Part shown: positions 1 to 7,579 of the stretch, piece after piece
Layout of the letters: each line of letters begins with the position of its first letter
How positions within the stretch are numbered: position 1 is the stretch's first letter
Source of the DNA: Bacterioplanoides sp. SCSIO 12839
GTDB lineage: Bacteria > Pseudomonadota > Gammaproteobacteria > Pseudomonadales > Oceanobacteraceae
DNA length: 64,000 bases
Reading direction: 5' to 3'
Assembly (NCBI RefSeq): GCF_024397975.1
Contig: NZ_CP073745.1
Span: 124,001 to 188,000, forward strand
Notes under the pieces: generated by a model
What the model was told of the DNA's origin: nothing
The model's input: only the letters and a program-made list of their open reading frames with translations
Databases searched by the model: none
Program-made: the position numbers and the translations under genes

Positions 1-474
1 ATTCAGTGCGCCTTTACCGTAGTCAGACAAAATCACCACACCTGATTCAGCCACTTTCTGATCAAACGACTGATACAGCTGTGTTAAATCGGTGGCGTCA
101 AAAGCTTCTTCAAAGTCCAGCCGAATCAACTGCTGGTGGCGGCTCATAATGCGCAGCTTGGTGATGGTTGGGTGTTGTGGATGTTTGAGAAAATCACAGT
201 CGATGCGCGCATCACTCAGCATGCTTTGCAGCGCGGCACCGTTGTCGTCATCACCAATAATGCCAAGCAAATCCACACCTGCACCCAGAGTAGAAATATT
301 CTGGCCTACGTTGCCAGCACCACCGGCACGGTTTTCATTATCCTGAATTTTAACGACGGGCACCGGAGCTTCCGGAGAGATCCGCGACGTCGGACCCTGC
401 CAGTAGCGGTCCAGCATGACATCACCAAACACTAAAACACGGGCTTGATGAAAATCGGGAATGGTTACATCCAT
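1..474 (-). CDS. hldE: Bifunctional heptose-7-phosphate kinase / heptose-1-phosphate adenylyltransferase, N-terminal part
   Basis: First 158 codons of HldE; the gene runs off the left edge of the window, so the rest of the kinase domain and the adenylyltransferase domain are not seen. The protein makes ADP-heptose for the LPS inner core in the cytoplasm. The start is ATG at 474. Visible are the ribokinase/PfkB-family N-terminal motif GDVMLDRYW (residues 17-25), the segment [12 protein letters not shown] and the glycine-rich [11 protein letters not shown], and further on [20 protein letters not shown], all as in Escherichia coli HldE. It is divergent from waaA, another LPS core gene, across about 110 bp, which fits a shared LPS locus. 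Confidence 0.95.
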   Translation of the reverse strand, partial: MDVTIPDFHQARVLVFGDVMLDRYWQGPTSRISPEAPVPVVKIQDNENRAGGAGNVGQNISTLGAGVDLLGIIGDDDNGAALQSMLSDARIDCDFLKHPQHPTITKLRIMSRHQQLIRLDFEEAFDATDLTQLYQSFDQKVAESGVVILSDYGKGALN

Positions 475-585
475 CACTGAGTTCACACACATAATTTTAA
501 AGCCGCTTAGTGTATCACAAGGCAGGTTTAGAGAGGCCATTATGCTAGACTCAGCGTTTCCGATGATTTTGCTGTAAGGCTTTGC

Positions 586-1851
586 GTGGCTCGCTTTTTT
601 TACACCTTGTTATATTCCTGTCTGCTTCCGTTATTTGTTGCCCGGCTTTGGTGGCGTGGTCGCCAGAACCCGGGTTACCGCCAGCGTATTGCAGAACGTT
701 TTGGTCGTTTGCCGCATCGTCCGTCGGCGAATGGTTTATGGGTGCATGCGGTATCGGTTGGTGAAACGCTGGCTGCGGCTCCGTATATCAAGGCCATGCA
801 GCAGCAATACCCGGACCTTCCGATTATTGTCACCACCACCACGCCCACCGGCTCAGAACAGGTGAAGCGTTTGTTTGGTGAGCGCGTCTTCCATATGTTT
901 TTACCGTATGACTTGCCTGTTTTCTGGAAGCCGTTTTTGCGTCGTATCCAGCCGGGGTTGTTAGTGGTAATGGAGACTGAGCTATGGCCAAACCTGATGG
1001 CGGCCTGTGAACAACACCAGGTGCCGGTGATGTTAGCCAATGCTCGAATGTCGGAAAAATCAGCCCGCGGTTATGCCAAGTTTTCAGCCTTAACGACTCC
1101 TATGTTGCAGCGGCTGACGCTGGTAGCGGCACAAAATGCCACCGATGGTCAGCGTTTTATTGAGCTGGGTCTGCCAGAAAACAAACTGGAAGTAACCGGC
1201 AGTGTGAAATTTGATGTCGATTTACCGATTGATATTGAACGGGCTGGTGAAGCATTGCGGGCACAATGGGGTGAGTCGCGTAAAGTGCTGGCGCTGGCGT
1301 CCAGCCATGCCGGAGAAGACGAACAGTTGCTGGCCATTTATTCCCGTTTAAGGGAAAGTCATGACGATTTGTTGCTGCTGTTAATTCCACGTCATCCAGA
1401 GCGTTTTGATGCGGTTACTCAGGCAGCGAAACAAGCAGGTTTGAATGTACAGCGCCGTTCACAGGGTAATGCTAATCCGGATTGCCAGGTGTATGTGGCC
1501 GACAGCATGGGCGAAATGTTACAGCTGTTATCGGCCGCTGATCTGGTGTTGATGGGAGGCAGCCTGATTCCTCATGGTGGGCACAATCCGATTGAACCGG
1601 CAGCATTGGGTAAAGCGACATTAACCGGCCCTCATTACACTAACTTTGCTGCGGTAGTGGATGCCTTAGTTGCAGAACAAGCGTTGGCGGTTGTTGAGCC
1701 AGAACAGCTGGCGCAGGATATTCTGCAGTATCTGAATGATCCGGCCTTGTGTCAGCTGATGGGTCAAACCGGACAGCGAGTGGTGAATAATAATCGTGGT
1801 GCCGTGCAGCGTTTGGTCTTGTTGTCTGCGGAGATGTTAAAACGTGCCTGA
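586..1851 (+). CDS. waaA: 3-deoxy-D-manno-octulosonic acid (Kdo) transferase
   Basis: WaaA/KdtA adds Kdo to lipid A precursors at the inner membrane (GT30 family). The protein is 421 residues, the usual length, with an N-terminal membrane anchor ([20 protein letters not shown]). The family motifs METELWPNL and, near the C-terminus, [20 protein letters not shown] are present. Translation begins at GTG 586; a GTAAGG ribosome-binding site lies at 574-579, and no ATG fits better. It is divergent from hldE and ends only 6 bp before the stop of the convergent fibro-slime gene, with no terminator hairpin between them. Confidence 0.96.
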   Translation: MARFFYTLLYSCLLPLFVARLWWRGRQNPGYRQRIAERFGRLPHRPSANGLWVHAVSVGETLAAAPYIKAMQQQYPDLPIIVTTTTPTGSEQVKRLFGERVFHMFLPYDLPVFWKPFLRRIQPGLLVVMETELWPNLMAACEQHQVPVMLANARMSEKSARGYAKFSALTTPMLQRLTLVAAQNATDGQRFIELGLPENKLEVTGSVKFDVDLPIDIERAGEALRAQWGESRKVLALASSHAGEDEQLLAIYSRLRESHDDLLLLLIPRHPERFDAVTQAAKQAGLNVQRRSQGNANPDCQVYVADSMGEMLQLLSAADLVLMGGSLIPHGGHNPIEPAALGKATLTGPHYTNFAAVVDALVAEQALAVVEPEQLAQDILQYLNDPALCQLMGQTGQRVVNNNRGAVQRLVLLSAEMLKRA

Positions 1852-1857
1852 ATAAAA

Positions 1858-2583
1858 TTACAGGCACTGCAGCTCGAAAGTGGTTTCAAACCGGAACGAC
1901 GAATGAACGGTGTGGCGCTCGGCAAAAAACAAATCAAATGAATAGGTATTGTTGGGTTTGATGCCCAACTCATCAGCAACATCATCCAGATACACGGTTT
2001 GTTCCGTTCGGCCATGCACACCGCCAATGTCAATGGCCAGTTTGCCATTAATAAAAATCCATAAATCGTCGTCACCATCGAATTTAAAATGGCCACCTTC
2101 GACGTAAAAAAACTTCAGATGGGTTTCCAGAGTGAAGTGGTAATTATGGCTATTGCCCTGATTGCCAAAACCCTGGCCATCAATTGGGAAAAAAGCGGCA
2201 TTACTGTAACGATAAAAACCGGGGCTGACCTCGTGCATTTCCAACGTGGTTGAAATTGGAGTGTTCACCCCGGGTACATTGCGGTACCACTGATTAAAAG
2301 CCGCTTCGCCATTGGTGGTGTATGTTTTGCCGGCATATACCGGCAAACCATCCAGGCCGAGATCTTTTTTAACGATGCCATAATCCCAGCCAAAAATTCC
2401 GCCCTCAAAATCCGGGTGGTCGGCAGTAAAGTCGCGGATTAAAACCGGGATCTGACGTACGCCATTATATGGGTCAACACATTGACAGACTTCGTCATAG
2501 TCGCCGGGCTGATTGCCATCGGCAATGGCTGCTAACGGCAGTGATAACATTCCGATAAGGTACAGTGACAACACCTTTTTCAT
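1858..2583 (-). CDS. Secreted fibro-slime domain protein (copy 2)
   Basis: 241 residues with a Sec signal peptide (MKKVLSLYLIGMLSLPLAAIADG). The rest is a fibro-slime domain, a PA14-related fold named from Fibrobacter and slime moulds: FPIDGQGFG, then HNYHFTLETHLKFFYVEGG, then FDGDDDLWIFINGKLAIDIG with the acidic DDD cluster before the Trp, and finally SFDLFFAERH. These domains are associated with cell-surface and carbohydrate-binding proteins; the ligand here is unknown. A longer ORF reaches 2691, but the Met at 2583 starts a clean signal peptide and sits 4 bp after the stop of the upstream paralogue, so I chose it. It is the last gene of a leftward four-gene operon. Confidence 0.85.
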   Translation of the reverse strand: MKKVLSLYLIGMLSLPLAAIADGNQPGDYDEVCQCVDPYNGVRQIPVLIRDFTADHPDFEGGIFGWDYGIVKKDLGLDGLPVYAGKTYTTNGEAAFNQWYRNVPGVNTPISTTLEMHEVSPGFYRYSNAAFFPIDGQGFGNQGNSHNYHFTLETHLKFFYVEGGHFKFDGDDDLWIFINGKLAIDIGGVHGRTEQTVYLDDVADELGIKPNNTYSFDLFFAERHTVHSSFRFETTFELQCL

Positions 2584-2587
2584 AGGC

Positions 2588-3367
2588 TTACAAACACTCA
2601 AGCTCGAAGCTGGTTTCGAAAATAAAACGGGAAGCGGTGGTATGACGCTCGGCAAAGAATAAATCGAACGAGTAGCTATTACCTGGTTCAATACCTAATT
2701 CATCCGCGAGATCATCCAGTTTTACAACACGCTCTAACGCAGGATGCAAGCCACCTAATTCGATTGCCAGTTTTCCATTAATAAAAATCCAGAGGTCGTC
2801 ATCACCTAAAAAACGGAAGGTGCCGCCTTCAACATAAAAAAACTTCAGGTGTGTCTCCAGCGTAAAATGAAAGTTACGATAATTACCTTCAAAGTCGTAT
2901 GCTGAACTGCCAAAGCCTTCGCCATCAATGGGAAAAAATCGCCAGTTTTCGTAGGTGTATTTATACGGGCTGTCGTCACTGCTGGGACGCATGGTTAATG
3001 TTTTTAATAATGTTTTATTCACACCCGGTACATCGCGATACCATTGATCAAAATATTCTTTACCACGGGTGGTATCAGTGCCCGTTGGGTGATCGCGGTA
3101 AACAGGTCGACCATCTAACCCAAGCTGCTCTTCAATGATGTTGCTATCACGAATGTCCTGGGAGTACTCACTGTAGGGAATTTCAAAGTCCGGATGATCT
3201 GCGGTAAAGTCGCGAATGGTCACTGGAATCTGACGCAAGCCGGTTTCTTCCTGAACACAGGTGCAGACTTTGTCATAATCCCCGGGTTGTTCTTCACTTG
3301 CTTGTAGTAGTGAAGTTGTTATGACCGCTAATGCGGCAGTCAGAACACAATGTGTGAAATTCATCAT
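2588..3367 (-). CDS. Secreted fibro-slime domain protein (copy 1)
   Basis: About 259 residues: signal peptide (to about LLQAS), then the same fibro-slime domain as the downstream gene, with FPIDGEGFG, NFHFTLETHLKFFYVEGG, FLGDDDLWIFINGKLAIELG and SFDLFFAERH. Both proteins share the N-terminal pattern QPGDYD-VC-CV and RQIPV-IRDFTADHPDFE, and both end in a Cys-Leu. The pair is a tandem duplication. The start at 3367 follows a GGAGG site nine bases upstream; an ORF start at 3385 would bury that site. It lies 23 bp after the beta-barrel gene. Role inferred: exported adhesin or surface decoration for the neighbouring envelope machine. Confidence 0.85.
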   Translation of the reverse strand: MMNFTHCVLTAALAVITTSLLQASEEQPGDYDKVCTCVQEETGLRQIPVTIRDFTADHPDFEIPYSEYSQDIRDSNIIEEQLGLDGRPVYRDHPTGTDTTRGKEYFDQWYRDVPGVNKTLLKTLTMRPSSDDSPYKYTYENWRFFPIDGEGFGSSAYDFEGNYRNFHFTLETHLKFFYVEGGTFRFLGDDDLWIFINGKLAIELGGLHPALERVVKLDDLADELGIEPGNSYSFDLFFAERHTTASRFIFETSFELECL

Positions 3368-3390
3368 CTGTTTAAGCCTCCGCATTTGAT

Positions 3391-4044
3391 TCAGAAAAAG
3401 GCCGTTACGCCCGTTGTAAATTCCAGGTTGTGATTTCGTTTTTTGTTGGCTGGCAGCTGTGACTCAAAGGTATGATCACGAAAGTCCACATTAATGGTCA
3501 GCCAATCTTTAAGAATAATCCGGTAACCACTGCCAAAGGTCAGGGTGAAATGTTTGTCTCCGGCAAATTCAGTATTACCCGCACCGGCCACTAAATAGAA
3601 TGCACTGTTAAATGCTAATGATTGTGTGACAAAAGTCTCACCCGGGAAAATATTGTAGCCAAGCAACAGGTTGTAATAGGTGTAATTTCGGTCATCACCT
3701 TCTAATAAGCGCGAACCGCCCGTTTGTTGTTCGGCGTATGAGGTTCCTGCTTTGGCTTGCCCAAGGTTGGCTTGCAGAAAAAAATCTTCAGTTGCGTGAA
3801 AAGCCGTCTTAATACCAATCACATCACTACTGGTGAAATCCTCAATCGATAAAATGCCGTAATAAGCTCCGATCTCGAAGAACTCCGTATCAATTTGTGC
3901 TTCATACGCTTCACGCTGTTGATTGTCCGGCTCAACCACAATGATCGGATTAATATCGACAGCGCCATCTTCTGCATCCGCAATAGCAGCTGATGGCAAA
4001 AAGAATAAGGAAGCTAAAAGAAACTGCTGAAACCGATTCGCCAT
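3391..4044 (-). CDS. Outer membrane beta-barrel protein
   Basis: 217 residues with a signal peptide (MANRFQQFLLASLFFLPSAAIADA), a short linker rich in acidic residues, then alternating amphipathic strands (FEIGAYYGILSIEDF, IGIKTAFHATEDFFLQANLG, YTYYNLLLGYNIFPG, FTLTFGSGYRIILKDW, LTINVDFRDHTFES) and a C-terminal Phe-Phe, the usual signature for outer membrane assembly. It resembles the small barrels accompanying Glt-like machines (the myxobacterial-type OMP family); this family assignment is from pattern recognition only. The start overlaps the 3' end of the upstream SH3/barrel gene by 31 bp, which suggests translational coupling. Confidence 0.8.
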   Translation of the reverse strand: MANRFQQFLLASLFFLPSAAIADAEDGAVDINPIIVVEPDNQQREAYEAQIDTEFFEIGAYYGILSIEDFTSSDVIGIKTAFHATEDFFLQANLGQAKAGTSYAEQQTGGSRLLEGDDRNYTYYNLLLGYNIFPGETFVTQSLAFNSAFYLVAGAGNTEFAGDKHFTLTFGSGYRIILKDWLTINVDFRDHTFESQLPANKKRNHNLEFTTGVTAFF

Positions 4045-4907
4045 GCTGAAGTACTCGCTGAATCATTGTTACTGGAAAGATGCACTTTGCGATATTCGCC
4101 ACGCACAACAAAATTAAGGCCAATATAATAGTTAATACCGGCACCCCAGAAGTGGTAGTCACTGCTGCGGGAATCACTGCCAACACTCTGTGTGGCTTTA
4201 TCTTTAAATTCAGATTTGCCTAAGCCATAACTGATAAAGGGTGTAAACGATAACGACTGAATAGGCTCGATCAGCAGGTTGGCGCCGTAGCTGTAACCAT
4301 CCGAGCGATCGGTGAAAATCTGGCCCACTTCAGCTTCAATGCTGGCAAAGCTAAGCAAGCGATAGCCCAGCATGATATTGGCCGTTTCGTCGTCATCCTG
4401 TTTTCCAGCTGAAAAACCAATACGGATTTTTTGTGCCAGATAGTCGCCATGATTGACATCTGGCAGGGCGGCCGGCAAACCCGTCGAGGCAATCGTGCGC
4501 GCCAGCTTATCCTGTGGCACCCAACCCTGATTTAACCGCTTGTCCGACACCAGATACCAGGTGCCACGACGTTTATACACATGGACCGTTTCACCTTGCT
4601 CAATGGTATTAAGGATGGGATAACCGCGGCCCGGGCCACTGTGTAATTCGATGAATGAATCGATAACCGACAACTCAACATTGGGCGTATCCGGATCTGC
4701 TTCCGTTTGAGAGGCAATCAATCGGGTGACGATGTTATCGCTACTATCGGTTTGAGATTGGGGTGCAGTTTGAGATGAAGGAATTGCTGCCTCATTGGCC
4801 ATGACGCCTTTTACTGACAACAAAGGCTGTAACAAAAGCAAGGCGAACAGCTGTGGCGAAAACCGTTGAAAAAAAGACAAAACGTTATACCACCTTGCAG
4901 AGCCCAT
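4014..4907 (-). CDS. SH3-domain plus outer membrane beta-barrel protein
   Basis: 297 residues in three parts: an N-terminal hydrophobic signal region (FALLLLQPLLSVKGVMA), a bacterial SH3 domain at about residues 75-135 (ELHSGPGRGYPILNTIEQGE, then GTWYLVSDKRLNQGWVP), and a C-terminal region of about 140 residues with barrel-like strands ending in SFF. Bacterial SH3 domains often bind peptidoglycan or peptides, so the protein may tie an outer membrane barrel to the cell wall; that is inference. It is first in the leftward operon with the second barrel and the two fibro-slime genes, and faces the motor operon at 5280. The ATG at 4907 has no strong ribosome-binding site. Confidence 0.75.
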   Translation of the reverse strand: MGSARWYNVLSFFQRFSPQLFALLLLQPLLSVKGVMANEAAIPSSQTAPQSQTDSSDNIVTRLIASQTEADPDTPNVELSVIDSFIELHSGPGRGYPILNTIEQGETVHVYKRRGTWYLVSDKRLNQGWVPQDKLARTIASTGLPAALPDVNHGDYLAQKIRIGFSAGKQDDDETANIMLGYRLLSFASIEAEVGQIFTDRSDGYSYGANLLIEPIQSLSFTPFISYGLGKSEFKDKATQSVGSDSRSSDYHFWGAGINYYIGLNFVVRGEYRKVHLSSNNDSASTSAWRIGFSSFF

Positions 4908-5279
4908 CGTGGCTGATCTTAATCGGTGAAAATCAGCATCAGTTTTACGAGTGGCAACGCTATCAGTTTATTTTTTTGATAACTGTGAGCTGCTTAATGA
5001 TTTACAAAAAAATGTCACTAACGCATTCAAAACGCCAAGTAAGTCACTTTTTTGTATATTTTTTCAGGTTTTTTGTGCACCTGTTCTAAAAAAGAAAAGT
5101 CGTTGTTTGAATGCCATGGCGGCACATTCGTATGCTTCGCAATCTGCCGCTCAGGCACATTGGCGTTATAAGTCTGAAATCAGTCTTTAAAAACCCCAAC
5201 CTTATTCAACCAACACAGATGTTCAAACAAACGTTATTGAACAAGCAGAGGTGGCTGCCATGACTCAGGAGCTGTCGTA
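4908..5279. other. 372-bp intergenic region between divergent envelope operons
   Basis: AT-rich gap without a convincing gene. Overlapping reading frames of about 78-79 codons exist but have low-quality composition and no ribosome-binding site. Runs of T lie near 5048-5077 and a short inverted repeat (CAGGT / ACCTG) near 5067-5085. The last 20 bases hold the AGGAG site (5267-5271) of the next gene. It must carry the promoters of both the leftward adhesin/barrel operon and the rightward motor operon, but I could not pick a confident -35/-10 pair. Confidence 0.5.
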
Positions 5280-5855
5280 ATGACAAGCGCAAGCGTGACT
5301 AAAGCATTGCTTTGTAGTCTGCTGCTGATTGCCGGTTTCATGGCCCGGGCAGAGACCATTGAGTTTGCCGCAGACCAGCAACAACAGAGCGCACAACAGG
5401 CACTGGATACGGTAAGAAGTTTATCGGCTGAAATTCAGCAGCTGAAAACCGAGATTGTTGGCCTGAATAAAGACCTCAGATTAATGGAAGAGGAGTTGTT
5501 GTTTCCTTCCAGTTCGCAAGTGTCGGTATTTGTCTCTCTGGATATTGGTCAGTTTTTTAAGCTGGAAAGTGTTCGGTTAAAACTCGATAACAAACAAGTC
5601 GTCAGCCACATTTACAGCGATAAACAACGAAGTGCACTGGCTCGTGGTGGTGTGCAGCGGTTGTATCTGACTAACCTCAATCTTGGTGAGCATACCTTAG
5701 CTGCTTTCTTTACCGGTATTGGCCCCAATGGCCGGCCATATAAACGTGCCTCCGAACTGAGCTTTACCAAACAAAAAGGCAGTCAGTTTATCGAGTTGTC
5801 TGTGGTCGATGATCACAAAAAACAAGAACCTACTTTTGTTATCAGGCAGTGGTAA
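5280..5855 (+). CDS. Periplasmic coiled-coil protein of the Glt-like cluster
   Basis: 191 residues, unrecognised by function. A signal peptide (ALLCSLLLIAGFMARA) is followed by a Gln-rich heptad region at about residues 30-75 (coiled coil: SLSAEIQQLKTEIVGLNKDL) and a C-terminal beta-rich domain (VSVFVSLDIGQFFKLESVRL, HTLAAFFTGIGPNGRPYKRA). Such proteins sit first in Glt-like operons of gammaproteobacteria. It is secreted and has no DNA-binding motif, so a regulator role is unlikely. The ATG at 5280 follows AGGAG by 8 bases. The next gene begins 3 bp after its stop. Confidence 0.8.
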   Translation: MTSASVTKALLCSLLLIAGFMARAETIEFAADQQQQSAQQALDTVRSLSAEIQQLKTEIVGLNKDLRLMEEELLFPSSSQVSVFVSLDIGQFFKLESVRLKLDNKQVVSHIYSDKQRSALARGGVQRLYLTNLNLGEHTLAAFFTGIGPNGRPYKRASELSFTKQKGSQFIELSVVDDHKKQEPTFVIRQW

Positions 5856-5858
5856 CCG

Positions 5859-7577
5859 ATGAGAGGGTTATGGCTGGCAATCGGTTTATTCACGGCATCA
5901 CTTAGCTGGGGTAGTGAGGTTGTCCGGGATTTAAAATTTGGCACCATCCTATATGACTTTTATCAGCAGAATTATTTTGATTCATTAATTGGTTACGAAG
6001 TCGCTAAAGCCAGAGATGAGCTGAAACATCAGAAAAATGAAGCGCGTTTGTTACAGGGAGGAATGAACCTTTCTTACGGCTTGCCACAGCAGGCAGAGAC
6101 CATCTTCCTGGACTTGTTAAAAGAAAATACGACCGAAAAGGAGCAAGCGTCAGAGACGGTCTCAGAGCCCGATCGCAATAAGGCCTGGTTTTATCTTGGT
6201 AAATTGTATTACCAGAAAGGTGAAGTGAATAAAGCGGTGACGGCATTGTCACGCATCAAGGGTGATATCCCGAGTGATATCCGTAACGAATTTAATTACC
6301 TTGCAACCTTGATCAATATTCGTAATAACCACTTTGATATTGCAGAAAAGGCTATTGCAGCCAGCGTCAAAGGCAGTGTTTATGAGCCGTATCTGATTTT
6401 TAACCTGGCAGCTTCGCAGCTGGCGAGTAATCGAGGGGCGGACAGCCAGGTTAATTTCCAGCGTGTTGTTGAATACGCGAAAACGCATCCGCAGGAAGAG
6501 TTTGCCGTGCTTGCTGACCGAGCCAAACAAGCACTGGCACATGTTGAGGTCGAGCAGGATGATTTGTTGGCAGCCTGGGGTCACTTACAGCATGTACGTA
6601 CAACCGGGCTGTATAGTAATCGTGCACTCCTGAGTTATGGCTGGACCGCTATTAAAATGGAGCAATACGCCCAGGCGATTCCAGCCTTAAAAGCGTTGAA
6701 TCAGCGCTCTATCAGTATTGCGGAAGTGCAGGAAGCCAAAGTGTTATTGGCGCATTTATACGAGCAGCAGGGTGCGCATCGAACAGCATTAAAACATTAT
6801 TTGTTGGCTGAAAAATCTTTCGCTTCCGGTATGGAATCCATTGCCAGTGCTCGTCGTGTGATTGCAGGTCAGCGAATTCCACAAGAGTTTGTCCGTAACC
6901 TGGAAGCCATGATGGATGAAACCGATTGGTATGGCAGTGAGCCCAGTCTCGACTACAACAAGCTGACGCCGTTTTTAATCGAGTTAATGTCCAGTAACCC
7001 GTTTCACATCGTGATTAAAGAACTGCGCGATTTATACACCTTGCAGTACAACCTGGATTATTGGCGTCGCCAGGCAGATGAACATCAATTAATTATTCGC
7101 CATCGCCAGCAAGGTTGGAGCAGTGAAACTCTGAATGAATTTGTGACGGAACACCAGCAGAAAAAAGACGATATGGAGATCAAAGTCAGCGAAATTGAAC
7201 TGCATAGCGTGGCTTTGAGTGTCGAGGAACAACAGCGCTTTGAACCCTTGTTGGAGCAGGTACGTGATGATTTTGATCAGATGGAAAAAATGCTGAAAAA
7301 AGTTCGCCGGATCGAAAAACCCTATCGCGAGTCCGAACAACAATTAGCCTGTATGGCGCAGCTGCATCGGGAAATCGATGTGAAATCTGCTCAGGTGGAT
7401 CAGTTAATTAACAAGCTGGAGCATGTGATGCGCCGGGTTGTGAATGCTGAATTGGATAAACACGAAGAACGAATGAAGTATTACTGGGCACAGGCTCGCT
7501 TAGGTAAAGCGCGTTTGTACGACCGTACTTTACTCAATCTGGAGCAGTCTCAGGCCGCTCCAACTGAGGTGAATTAA
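5859..7577 (+). CDS. Periplasmic TPR protein of the Glt-like cluster
   Basis: 572 residues. A short signal peptide (MRGLWLAIGLFTASLSWG) precedes TPR-like helical repeats over roughly residues 30-330 (for example KAWFYLGKLYYQKGEVNKAV and SYGWTAIKMEQYAQAIPALK). The last 170 residues are charged and helical and look like a coiled coil, ending in a motif rich in Lys/Arg/Tyr (MKYYWAQARLGKARLYD). Likely a soluble periplasmic scaffold. It is spaced 3 bp from the genes before and after it, so the operon is tightly packed. Function is inferred only from neighbours. Confidence 0.83.
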   Translation: MRGLWLAIGLFTASLSWGSEVVRDLKFGTILYDFYQQNYFDSLIGYEVAKARDELKHQKNEARLLQGGMNLSYGLPQQAETIFLDLLKENTTEKEQASETVSEPDRNKAWFYLGKLYYQKGEVNKAVTALSRIKGDIPSDIRNEFNYLATLINIRNNHFDIAEKAIAASVKGSVYEPYLIFNLAASQLASNRGADSQVNFQRVVEYAKTHPQEEFAVLADRAKQALAHVEVEQDDLLAAWGHLQHVRTTGLYSNRALLSYGWTAIKMEQYAQAIPALKALNQRSISIAEVQEAKVLLAHLYEQQGAHRTALKHYLLAEKSFASGMESIASARRVIAGQRIPQEFVRNLEAMMDETDWYGSEPSLDYNKLTPFLIELMSSNPFHIVIKELRDLYTLQYNLDYWRRQADEHQLIIRHRQQGWSSETLNEFVTEHQQKKDDMEIKVSEIELHSVALSVEEQQRFEPLLEQVRDDFDQMEKMLKKVRRIEKPYRESEQQLACMAQLHREIDVKSAQVDQLINKLEHVMRRVVNAELDKHEERMKYYWAQARLGKARLYDRTLLNLEQSQAAPTEVN

Positions 7578-7579
7578 TC

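Noticed and set aside
4853-5190. Two short frames (78-79 codons) in the gap before 5280
   Set aside because: One overlaps the end of the divergent gene, both have odd composition and lack ribosome-binding sites.
5280-5855. AraC-type regulator, a name sometimes given to such proteins
   Set aside because: It has a signal peptide and coiled coil and shows no helix-turn-helix motif.
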